Source: Bacteroidota bacterium (GTDB lineage Bacteria; Bacteroidota; Bacteroidia; Bacteroidales; UBA10428). From it: a stretch of DNA of 6,130 nt. The stretch is from contig JAJUGM010000215.1 of assembly GCA_029268165.1 (NCBI GenBank), positions 1-6,130 of the forward strand, read 5' to 3'. Under the pieces are notes generated by a model. That model did not search any database. It saw only the letters and a program-made list of their open reading frames with translations, and was not told the origin of the DNA. Within the stretch, counting starts at the first letter, position 1. Each line of letters opens with the position of its first letter. This document shows positions 1 through 6,081 of the stretch, piece after piece. The position numbers were made by a program, and so were the translations under genes.

Positions 1-334
1 ATTTCATAATTCCAGGCTTTGTAGCAAACACCTGCACATGTTTGATTCCGGGAAGGGAGTCAATGAAATCACTGAATGGCTGGTGTTTTGAAATGGGTTT
101 TGTTTCAAATGACGAATTGGAATCAAAATTCAGAATCTGAATATGTGAACCAAAACCAATCAGTTTGCGGCGTATCTCACCTTTAAATCCTGTTACAGTG
201 CAAACCGAAATAATCATGACGGTGAGGCTTAACGCAATGCTTACAAGAGAAATTTGCAAAATAGGCCGGGCAACGGTTTTCTGTCCCCTGGTTTCCTTAA
301 TTAGCCTTTTTGCTATAAAGTATTCAGTATTCAA
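1..334 (-). CDS. LolC/LolE-type ABC transporter permease, N-terminal part (cut by the window edge)
   Basis: About 111 residues read on the minus strand, open through the left edge. After a short cytoplasmic start (LNTEYFIAKRLIKE) comes a basic stretch (RGQKTVARP), one membrane segment (about residues 25-45, ISLVSIALSVTVMIISV), then TGFKGEIRRKLIGFGSHIQI. This is the typical opening of LolC/LolE/FtsX-like permeases, where a first helix leads into a large periplasmic domain. Family members move lipoproteins from the inner membrane toward LolA using the LolD ATPase; LolC versus LolE cannot be decided from this fragment. No ATG is in frame before the membrane segment, and a stop lies just upstream, so the start is most likely the TTG at 334 (leading LNTEYF, matching the usual MNxExFIA start) or the TTG at 343. 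It is divergent from the NamZ lipoprotein gene. The family call is inferred from motif recognition. Confidence 0.82.
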   Translation of the reverse strand, partial: MNTEYFIAKRLIKETRGQKTVARPILQISLVSIALSLTVMIISVCTVTGFKGEIRRKLIGFGSHIQILNFDSNSSFETKPISKHQPFSDFIDSLPGIKHVQVFATKPGIMK

Positions 335-358
335 TTTGTGCAAAAGATTTGTTTTAAA

Positions 359-373
359 ATGCTAATTTAGCAT
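359..373. promoter_or_regulatory. Perfect 15-bp palindrome in the divergent spacer
   Basis: ATGCTAATTTAGCAT has 7-bp arms (ATGCTAA/TTAGCAT) around a single T. It sits in the 67-bp spacer between the divergent LolC/E-like permease and NamZ genes, 28 bp before the NamZ ATG. Its placement fits an operator read by a dimeric regulator serving both genes, but a chance AT-rich palindrome is possible. TAATTTAG inside it is one base off the Bacteroidetes -7 consensus TAnnTTTG. I see no well-spaced -33 element, so no promoter is called. Confidence 0.35.
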
Positions 374-401
374 GTTCTCCTAAATAGGCTTTAACAAAAG
401 A

Positions 402-1574
402 ATGAAAAAAACCATACTTGCCTTAATTATTGTATCTGCCTTCCCATTTTCGGCATGTAGCCGCGAAAAATCTGAAACTATACAAACAGGGGCAGAGCAG
501 ACTGCTATTTACCTCCCTCTTATTAGAAACAAAAAATGTGCTCTCACTGCCAATCACACAAGCACCATAGGTTCTGTGCATCTGGTTGATTCATTGCTCA
601 AACTGCAAATAAGTATTGTGAAAATATTTTCGCCTGAACATGGTTTCAGGGGAACTGTTGCTGATGGCGAAATCATTAAAAATACCATTGATGCCAAATC
701 AGGTATCCCCATTGTTTCACTTTACGGAAATAAAAAAAAGCCCTCTGCTGATGACCTTAAAGATATTGATATTATGATTTATGACATACAGGATGTGGGC
801 GTCAGGTTTTACACCTACATATCCACCCTGCATTATGTTATGGAAGCCTGTGCCGAAAATGACATATCCCTTATTATTCTCGACCGTCCTAATCCAAACG
901 GCTTTTACATTGACGGCCCTGTGCTTGAACCCCTTCATCAGTCATTTGTTGGAATGCATCCAATACCTTTGGTGTATGGTTTAACCGTTGGTGAACTGGC
1001 CATAATGATTAATGGTGAAGGCTGGCTGGGAAACGGATTAAAATGCAACCTGAAAGTAATTCCCTGTATAGATTATACGCATCAAAGCCTTTACAGGTTA
1101 ACGGTTCATCCGTCGCCTAATCTGCGGAATATGGAAGCGGTTTATTTATATCCTTCACTCGGTTTGTTTGAAGGTACCATTATGAATGTTGGACGTGGCA
1201 CTCCATTCCCGTTTCAGGTATTCGGACATCCTGATTATCCGCATAAAGAATTTTCATACATTCCTTCAGGCACAGCTGAAAACAGGAACCCGAAGCACAA
1301 AGGGCTGAAATGTTTCGGAAACGATTTGCGAAAACTGACGGCTGATTCCCTGGTTCATCTGAAACGTACTAATCTGAGCTGGATCATATTGTCATATCAA
1401 ACCATGCAAAGGAAAGACTTTTTTAATTCATATTTCACACAACTTGCCGGTACAGAAAAGTTAAGAAAACAAATAGAAGCCGGATGGACAGAAGAGAAAA
1501 TAAGGCAGAGCTGGCAACCGGAGTTGCAAAAATACAGGCAGATGCGAAAGAAGTATCTGTTGTATCCTGATTAG
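402..1574 (+). CDS. namZ: NamZ-type exo-beta-N-acetylmuramidase lipoprotein (DUF1343 family)
   Basis: The 390-residue protein matches the DUF1343/NamZ family (CAZy GH171), which removes N-acetylmuramic acid from the non-reducing end of peptidoglycan fragments, feeding wall recycling or scavenging. Residues 1-19 are a lipoprotein signal (MKKTILALIIVSAF, lipobox FSAC, Cys19), so it should be membrane anchored facing the periplasm or outside. Family blocks in order: FSPEHGFRG (76-84, with Glu79 the likely catalytic acid), IYDIQDVGVRFYTY (126-139), ILDRPNPNG (159-167), GMHPIPLVYGLTVGEL (184-199), HPSPNLRNMEAVYLYPSLGLFEGT (236-259) and NVGRGTPFPFQVFGHP (262-277). Length is normal. One oddity: after PEHGFRG many relatives read xADAGE, whereas here it reads TVADGE, so the acidic residue sits one position later. 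The start ATG has an A-rich leader and directly opens the signal peptide. It appears monocistronic. Substrate specificity is inferred from the family. Confidence 0.9.
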   Translation: MKKTILALIIVSAFPFSACSREKSETIQTGAEQTAIYLPLIRNKKCALTANHTSTIGSVHLVDSLLKLQISIVKIFSPEHGFRGTVADGEIIKNTIDAKSGIPIVSLYGNKKKPSADDLKDIDIMIYDIQDVGVRFYTYISTLHYVMEACAENDISLIILDRPNPNGFYIDGPVLEPLHQSFVGMHPIPLVYGLTVGELAIMINGEGWLGNGLKCNLKVIPCIDYTHQSLYRLTVHPSPNLRNMEAVYLYPSLGLFEGTIMNVGRGTPFPFQVFGHPDYPHKEFSYIPSGTAENRNPKHKGLKCFGNDLRKLTADSLVHLKRTNLSWIILSYQTMQRKDFFNSYFTQLAGTEKLRKQIEAGWTEEKIRQSWQPELQKYRQMRKKYLLYPD

Positions 1575-1634
1575 GAATGGAATTTCATGGCAGAATATGA
1601 TTTCTTATCACTTCATCACTTCATACCTTAAACA

Positions 1635-1667
1635 TTGACAGTTAATGCATAATATTGATTATTTTTC
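1635..1667 (+). promoter_or_regulatory. Possible Bacteroidetes-type promoter of the toxin-antitoxin pair
   Basis: A TTG (in ATTGACA, 1635-1640) lies 22 bases before TATTTTTC (1660-1667), which is one base off the -7 consensus TAnnTTTG. This would start transcription around 1672-1675, giving a leader of about 20 nt before the antitoxin ATG at 1695. The spacing is plausible, but the sequence is AT-rich and the match is imperfect. The rest of 1575-1694 shows only a short direct repeat (ATCACTTC twice, near 1606-1622) and no convincing terminator hairpin. Confidence 0.28.
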
Positions 1668-1694
1668 GTAACTTGCAATATAAAACGATTTAAT

Positions 1695-1907
1695 ATGGGA
1701 ACAAATGATATAATAAAGGAAATTCAGCGAATGCCGATTTCAAAAAGAATATATGTAATTGAGAAAGTCATTCGTTCGATTAGGGCGCACGAAGATAAAA
1801 ACATGATGAAAAAAGCTGCTAATACTTTGTATACTGATTATAAAACAGATGATGAGTTGACAGCCTTTATTAACCTTGATTTTGCAGATTTTTATGAAGC
1901 AAAATGA
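1695..1907 (+). CDS. Small antitoxin of a MazF/PemK-type toxin-antitoxin pair
   Basis: This 70-residue protein has a charged N-terminal part (IQRMPISKRIYVIEKVIRSIR, split at residues 11-31) and an acidic C-terminal tail (DDELTAFINLDFADFYEAK). That layout matches small Bacteroidetes proteins encoded directly before MazF toxins: an N-terminal dimerising or DNA-binding part, then an acidic tail expected to occupy the toxin's RNA groove. The stop codon at 1905-1907 overlaps the toxin start at 1894 by 14 nt, the tight coupling usual for type II pairs. The frame is intact. The antitoxin role rests mainly on position and resemblance, and I see no classical AbrB/MazE, RHH or HTH signature that I could name with certainty. 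If the toxin is dead, this gene may be free to drift or may act only on other MazF copies. Confidence 0.75.
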   Translation: MGTNDIIKEIQRMPISKRIYVIEKVIRSIRAHEDKNMMKKAANTLYTDYKTDDELTAFINLDFADFYEAK

Positions 1908-2241
1908 AATATGGTTAATAAATCTTGACCCAACCCTTGGAGCGGAGATTAAAAAAACACGTCCCGCAGTTATTGTAAATGACAACTCATTAGGTAAATT
2001 GCCCTTAAAAATTATTCTACCTATTACGGATTGGAAAGACAGGTATGAGATAGCCCCTTGGATGATATAAATTGAGCCAAATACTAAAAATGGACTTACA
2101 AAAGAATCTGCGGCAGACTGTTTTCAGGTGCGTTCAGTATCACAGGATAGATTTGTTAAGCGACTTGGAGAACTATCTGAATCGATTATGGATGAAATAC
2201 GTATTGAATTGTCAAAAGTTCTTTCGATTGATAACATATAG
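1894..2241 (+). pseudogene. mazF: MazF/PemK-family endoribonuclease toxin interrupted by one in-frame TAA
   Basis: From ATG 1894 the frame gives MKQNEIWLINLDPTLGAEIKK, then TRPAVIVND, LPLKIILPITDW and KDRYEIAPWMI, the hallmark N-terminal half of MazF (an mRNA-cleaving toxin). Arg23 of the KTRP motif and Thr45 of PITDW, the positions of the catalytic Arg and Thr in this family, are present. Codon 59 (2068-2070) is TAA. The same frame then continues without any shift to TAG at 2239-2241: IEPNTKNGLTKESAADCFQV, RSVSQDRFVKRLGELSESIM, DEIRIELSKVLSIDNI. This is a normal MazF C-terminus, and the reconstructed length of 115 matches the family. Relatives have WMIKIEP, so one A-to-T change (AAA to TAA) explains the break. 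The 58-residue product lacks half the fold and is probably inactive. A TTG at 1876 is also in frame, but the ATG at 1894 gives the usual MKQNEIW start. A sequencing error at one base is the main alternative. Confidence 0.88.
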
Positions 2242-2320
2242 ACTGTGCCTTAAAACAGATATTATACAGGCAACCATACCTGCAATAAGGCTTCTGCATG
2301 GTTATTATAAAAAAATTATT

Positions 2321-2474
2321 AACATACCAATAGATGTTATTCAAGGCTGTTATTATACTGTGGGATCAATCAAATAGATATCTTTGTTGCAAATGCTGGA
2401 AATTTGACCCAATCCCGATAGATTCTTCTATGAGGACAATTAGTCTGCTGATGAGTTGGAATGCTTTCTATTAA
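2321..2474 (+). pseudogene. Possible relic of a short-chain dehydrogenase/reductase (SDR)
   Basis: Three pieces in different frames read like consecutive SDR sequence. Positions 2321-2374 give NIPIDVIQGCYYTVGSIK. Then 2374-2415, after a shift, gives IDIFVANAGNLTQS, like the strand and NAG motif around (I/L)DIxVNNAG in the Rossmann fold. Then about 2415-2471, after another shift, gives PIDSSMRTISLLMSWNAFY, resembling the usual downstream helix ending in xVNxxxxF. Stops at 2375-2377, 2419-2421 and 2472-2474 close the frames. No start, catalytic YxxxK or C-terminal part is visible. The order and spacing are suggestive, but only about 9 residues (IDIFVANAG) are strongly motif-like, so chance remains possible. 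The remainder of the 302-base gap between the toxin and the transporter (2242-2320 and 2475-2543) shows no gene, and I see no clear promoter for the downstream transporter. Confidence 0.33.
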
Positions 2475-2543
2475 AGTCTGGCTGTTAGTTTTTATTTCGC
2501 GGGGTACGCTTATATTAACTGAGTTTCATTAAAACAAACCAAA

Positions 2544-3743
2544 ATGAAAATAAAAACACTGCAAATAATAACCCGCACTGTAGTCATTCTGTCATTTGTC
2601 AGTTTCTTCACCGACGTGGCCAGTGAAATGCTGTACCCGGTAATGCCCATTTTTTTAAAAAGCATTGGTTTTTCGGTACTGCTGATTGGCATCCTTGAAG
2701 GCCTTGCAGAAGCCACAGCCGGCCTTAGCAAAGGGTATTTCGGTAAACTGTCTGATACAGCAGGAAAGCGAGTTCCATTTGTGAGGCTGGGTTACCTGAT
2801 GAGTGCCATTTCGAAGCCAATGATGGCAGCATTTGTTTATCCACTCTGGATATTTCTGGCACGCACCATTGACAGGCTTGGGAAGTGAGTACGCACCGGT
2901 GCACGCGATGCTATACTATCGGCTGAGGCAACTGCGGAAACAAAAGGGAGGGTGTTTGGTTTTCATCGCAGTATGGACACTTTGGGCGCCGTTGTTGGGC
3001 CATTGCTTGCACAAGTTTTCTTATGGATATGGCCTGCAAAATACCGCCTGTTGTTTCTGGCAGCCTTCATTCCGGGAATTATAGCCGTATTATGTACTTA
3101 TTTCCTTAAAGAAAAACCGGCTCAGCAAAATAATTCATCTTATAAAGTATCGTTTTTTGAATTTCTGAAATACTGGAAAACAAGTCCGGTTTTATACCGG
3201 AAATTGGTAGCCGGTTTGCTTGTTTTTACCCTTTTTAACAGTTCTGATGTTTTTCTGTTACTGAAAATAAAAGAGTCAGGCGCTGATGACCGTATTGTGA
3301 TAGGTATCTATATTTTTTATAACCTTGTTTATGCTTTATTTTCATACCCTATGGGCATGCTGGCCGACAAGATAGGATTAAAGCGTGTGTTGGTTTCCGG
3401 TTTGATACTTTTTGCAATTGTATATGCCGGATTCGGGTTTAATTCATCCGATGCTGGTTTTATTGCATTATTCTTTCTGTATGGAATATATGCAGCTGCT
3501 ACTGAAGGTATTTCAAAAGCATGGATAACAAACATATCGGACAAAGCTGAGGTGGCCACAGCTATTGGGACGTTTACTGCTTTTCAGAGTATTTGCACCC
3601 TTATAGCCAGTTCGCTTGCCGGCCTGATCTGGCTGAAGTTCGGGGCAACTGCAACGTTTGTGTTAAGTGCATTGGTTACAGTAGTTGTGGCGATCTATTT
3701 ATATAATATTGCTGATACCGGTAAGTCAGATATTTTGGCATGA
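2544..3743 (+). pseudogene. Major facilitator superfamily transporter interrupted by one in-frame TGA
   Basis: The 400-codon frame encodes a polytopic membrane protein of MFS size (399 residues, roughly 11-12 membrane segments expected). It opens with FVSFFTDVASEMLYPVMPIF (residues 18-37, conserved Asp24 and Glu28) and GLAEATAGLSKGYFGKLSD (53-71, a motif A-like loop with Asp71). It reaches ARTIDRLGK (106-114), then TGA at codon 115 (2886-2888). The same frame resumes as VRTGARDAILSAEA, then RVFGFHRSMDTLGAVVGP. Relatives carry DRxGKGxRxxxRD, so the TGA replaces Gly, explained by GGA to TGA. A second motif A-like loop is GMLADKIGLKRV (about 271-282) in the C-terminal half. The substrate is unknown; relatives are annotated as drug or small-molecule efflux permeases. 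Split products of 114 residues and about 263 residues (from GTG 2952) are possible, but a working transporter from these is unlikely. There is no frameshift, so a single miscalled base would restore it. Confidence 0.87.
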
Positions 3744-3802
3744 AATCAGTTCTGTTTTTTCACTTAAATAATTAGTTTTACAAAGGTAATTATGCTTTAA
3801 AT

Positions 3803-5698
3803 ATGAAAACAAAATCAGCAAAACAAGCATATAGTACTTTTTCATACGAAAACAGCAAAATTTGGTTAATGATTCTAAGTATTTTAATACTTACAGTTTC
3901 TGCTTTTGCTCCTGTTTTTAAAGCCGATTTTGTTAACTGGGATGATGAGGATTATGTGGTGCATAATACCACTATACATTCACCATTAAAGATTCATAAA
4001 ATCATTAGTGAACCTGTTTCAGGTAATTACCACCCTGTAACCATGTTATCCTTAGCAATTGATTACTGGATTTCAGATGGAGATGCTAAATGGTTTCATT
4101 TTGTAAATGTCCTTATTCATTTTATTAATATAATTCTGGTCTTTATTTTTATATTTCAACTATCAGGAAATAAAATATGGATTGCATGCATAACAGCATT
4201 GCTTTTTGCAGTTCATCCATTACATGTTGAATCTGTAGCATGGATATCCGAACGCAAGGATTTATTATATAGCGCTTTTTTTCTAGGTGGTTTGATATTA
4301 TATCTCAACTATTTGAATAAGAAAAAAATGATTACACTGGCAAGTGTTTTCTTACTTTTTGTTTTTTCCTTATTATCAAAACCGGCTGCAGTAATTTTTC
4401 CCATTGTTTTACTGTCAATTGATTTTTATAAAAAACGGCTAAATCGTTGGCAAACTTATGTTGAAAAAATTCCGTTTTTTATTTTTTCAGTTGTCTTCGG
4501 TTTAATTACCATACATATCCAGAAAGAATTTGAAGCTACTGGGAAATTGCATTACTCATTATTATCGCGTTTTCTGTTTGCGAATTATGGAATTATGATG
4601 TATCTTATAAAAACAATCTTTCCTATTAAACTTTGTGCTTATTATCCCTTTCCTGCATTAAATGCCAAATTACCTTTATATTTCCATTTTTCCATTTTGT
4701 TTTCATTATTTCTTTTATCAGCATTTTTTATTTCTTTAAAAAAGAATAAAACCATTGCGTTTGGCATTCTCTTTTATATAGTAAATCTTTTACTTGTATT
4801 ACAGTTAATCCCTGTTGGGAGTGCGATAATGGCTGATCGTTACGCATATATCCCGCTTATTGGACCTTTCTTATTAGCCGGCATGTTTATTCAACAAAGG
4901 ATAGATAAGAACAATGGTAAAATGCCTGTTTTATGGATTGTTATCTTATCTATAATTGTCTTATCATTTACAATTTTAACAAACCGGCTGAGTACTTCCT
5001 GGAAAAACAGTGCTGCCCTCTGGGACAGGGCAATAAGAATATGTCCCAGCAGTCTTGCTTATGCAAACAGGGGCCTGGTTTACAAAAATGATGGAAAAAC
5101 CAAAGAAGCACTGAATATGCTTACAAAAGCAATCGATCTTGATAGATTCCAGACTGATGCTTTAATAAACCGGGCCAATATTTATTTCAAACAACAACGA
5201 TATGTCTCTGCAATTAAAGATTATTCGCAGTGCCTTGCTGTGGAACCATCTAATGACCTGGCATTAGCAAACAGAGGTGGTGCCTATCTGGCCATTGGTA
5301 TGACTGACAGTGCGCGGGCTGACTTAAACCGTGCTATTGATATCAATCCCTCAACAATGAATGGTTACAGGAACAGGGGTATGTTACATATACTGACTAA
5401 ACAATATCAGGCTGCAATAGATGACTATAAAAGGCATTTACAAATTGTTCCTGATGAAACCGGTGAAATATGGAACAAAATTGGCTATGCTTTTCAACAG
5501 CTTGGAGAACACAGGAAAGCTATAGATGCCTTTTCCAAAGCTATAAGTATATATGAGAACGGTTCTTACTTTTATCTGAGAGCTTTGTCATGGATCCAAC
5601 TCAAAGAATATGAAAACGCAAGGTCTGATATAAATAAAGCTGTTCAACTTGGCATGGAAATCAATAACGATTTATTGAAATCATTGGGAATTATTTGA
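3803..5698 (+). CDS. GT-C fold, TMTC-like O-mannosyltransferase/glycosyltransferase with C-terminal TPRs
   Basis: The 631-residue protein has two parts. Residues about 19-395 form a polytopic membrane region with some ten or more hydrophobic segments. Residues about 405-620 form around six tetratricopeptide repeats (for example AYANRGLVYKNDGKTKEAL, ALANRGGAYLAIGMTDSA, GYRNRGMLHILTKQYQAA, IWNKIGYAFQQLGEHRKA). After the first helix comes FVNWDDEDYV (43-52); the DD pair fits the metal or acceptor acidic motif of GT-C enzymes. Further blocks are HPVTMLSLAIDY (77-88), HPLHVESVAWISERKDLL (138-155) and MADRYAYIPLIGP (343-355). This arrangement matches bacterial relatives of TMTC proteins (DUF1736 region, TPRs outside the membrane), which transfer sugar from a polyprenyl phosphate carrier to protein on the non-cytoplasmic side. 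The actual sugar and acceptor here are unknown. The TPRs probably bind the substrate protein. It is intact, stands alone in its strand run 59 bp after the transporter, and uses visibly more AT-rich codons than namZ. Confidence 0.85.
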   Translation: MKTKSAKQAYSTFSYENSKIWLMILSILILTVSAFAPVFKADFVNWDDEDYVVHNTTIHSPLKIHKIISEPVSGNYHPVTMLSLAIDYWISDGDAKWFHFVNVLIHFINIILVFIFIFQLSGNKIWIACITALLFAVHPLHVESVAWISERKDLLYSAFFLGGLILYLNYLNKKKMITLASVFLLFVFSLLSKPAAVIFPIVLLSIDFYKKRLNRWQTYVEKIPFFIFSVVFGLITIHIQKEFEATGKLHYSLLSRFLFANYGIMMYLIKTIFPIKLCAYYPFPALNAKLPLYFHFSILFSLFLLSAFFISLKKNKTIAFGILFYIVNLLLVLQLIPVGSAIMADRYAYIPLIGPFLLAGMFIQQRIDKNNGKMPVLWIVILSIIVLSFTILTNRLSTSWKNSAALWDRAIRICPSSLAYANRGLVYKNDGKTKEALNMLTKAIDLDRFQTDALINRANIYFKQQRYVSAIKDYSQCLAVEPSNDLALANRGGAYLAIGMTDSARADLNRAIDINPSTMNGYRNRGMLHILTKQYQAAIDDYKRHLQIVPDETGEIWNKIGYAFQQLGEHRKAIDAFSKAISIYENGSYFYLRALSWIQLKEYENARSDINKAVQLGMEINNDLLKSLGII

Positions 5699-6017
5699 AA
5701 TCGTCTTTATTAAATAATAATCAATATTAAGTTGAAAAAGCAGTCCGATCCAGAAAATCCCTAAAGCGATAAAAAAAATAAATCTTGCAATATCCAATGG
5801 TTTAGCTCAAAAAAAAGCTTAAATTATTGAAAAAGAGCCATAATATTTTTGTATAATCCATAATTGACTTTTTTCTTTTTAATAAAAATCTGAGAAAATA
5901 TGTTATTGTAATAATAAGTAAACCAAATAAATAAGATGTTGAGAATCCTGTCCAATGTTGTATTTTAAATACTGATCCAAAAATAATCAGTATGATTCCG
6001 GAAATAATTATTTTATA
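5681..6017 (-). pseudogene. Broken GldL-like small membrane protein (K-x-x-HW motif), 5' end missing
   Basis: On the minus strand, 6017 down to TAA at 5804-5802 reads YKIIISGIILIIFGSVFKIQ, then HWTGFSTSYLFGLLIITITY and FLRFLLKRKKSIMDYTKILW. The GxxFKIQHWTG block flanked by hydrophobic helices is typical of GldL and related small Bacteroidetes membrane proteins (FKIMHWPG). No start codon precedes it; a TAA (6020-6018) lies immediately upstream, next to the putative mobile element. Past a run of eight T (minus strand), another frame gives ELNHW, resembling a second K-x-x-HW motif. A third frame then gives PLDIARFIFFIALGIFWIG, LLFQLNIDYYLIKTISNNSQ, and a stop at 5683-5681, overlapping the end of the TPR gene. 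Together these look like one gene of about 110 residues, hit by two frame disruptions and loss of its start. Two separate small genes is the alternative. Upstream of the TPR stop codon the overlap is only 18 bases. No terminator is evident for the TPR gene. Confidence 0.55.
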
Positions 6018-6024
6018 TTAAGTC

Positions 6025-6037
6025 TAATTAGTAATTA
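6025..6037. repeat. TAATTA-G-TAATTA palindrome near the probable mobile element edge
   Basis: Two copies of TAATTA flank a single G, forming a 13-bp odd palindrome. It lies between the last codon of the GldL-like relic (6017) and the transposase promoter. It may belong to the left terminal region of the element; the opposite end is outside the window, so terminal inverted repeats and the TA target duplication expected for IS630-type elements cannot be tested here. Confidence 0.4.
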
Positions 6038-6042
6038 CACAA

Positions 6043-6081
6043 ATAATTTTGTAACTTTGGAAAACCAAATTACAAAATTAT
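6043..6081 (+). repeat. 17-bp hairpin covering the transposase promoter and start codon
   Basis: The left arm 6043-6060 (ATAATTTTGTAACTTTGG) pairs with the right arm 6065-6081 (CCAAATTACAAAATTAT) around an AAAA loop, with 17 base pairs and one bulged C at 6055. The first two bases of the ATG at 6080 are within the right arm. A transcript entering from outside would fold this way and hide the start; a transcript beginning at the internal promoter would lack most of the left arm. Known insertion sequences such as IS10 and IS50 use such structures to block translation of read-through transcripts. That role here is inference. Confidence 0.75.
6052..6059 (+). promoter_or_regulatory. Bacteroidetes -7 promoter box of the transposase gene
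   Basis: TAACTTTG is an exact match to the Bacteroidetes sigma factor -7 consensus TAnnTTTG, 20 bases before the ATG at 6080. Transcription would start near 6064-6067, leaving a leader of about 15 nt. No good TTTG-type -33 element is seen around 6028-6033, so the promoter may be weak. It lies inside the left arm of the hairpin at 6043-6081. Confidence 0.55.

Noticed and set aside
165..365. A 66-residue plus-strand reading frame
   Set aside because: It is antisense to the strongly motif-bearing LolC/E-like permease and shows no feature of its own.
1606..1622. ATCACTTC tandem pair after namZ
   Set aside because: Only two copies of 8 bp with no array or associated structure.
1652..1681. ATATTG...CAATAT inverted repeat around the toxin-antitoxin promoter as an autoregulatory operator
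   Set aside because: Only 6-bp AT-rich arms 18 bases apart, within the range of chance for this composition.
2072..2377. A 101-residue plus-strand frame starting just after the toxin's stop codon
   Set aside because: It overlaps the clearly family-like C-terminal half of the toxin in another frame and has no recognisable motif in that part. Only its tail (after 2320) may belong to the SDR relic.
2833..3084. A plus-strand frame bridging the transporter's stop codon, suggesting a frameshift
   Set aside because: The transporter motif continues in the original frame directly after TGA (VRTGARDAILSAEA), so the break is a nonsense change, not a shift.
1894..3743. Stop-codon reassignment (TGA as Gly, as in Gracilibacteria/SR1, or TAA as Lys) to explain the two in-frame stops
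   Set aside because: The long intact genes contain no in-frame TAA or TGA, the TPR gene and transporter themselves end in TGA, and gene content and promoter box point to Bacteroidota. Two different stop codons would both need new meanings.
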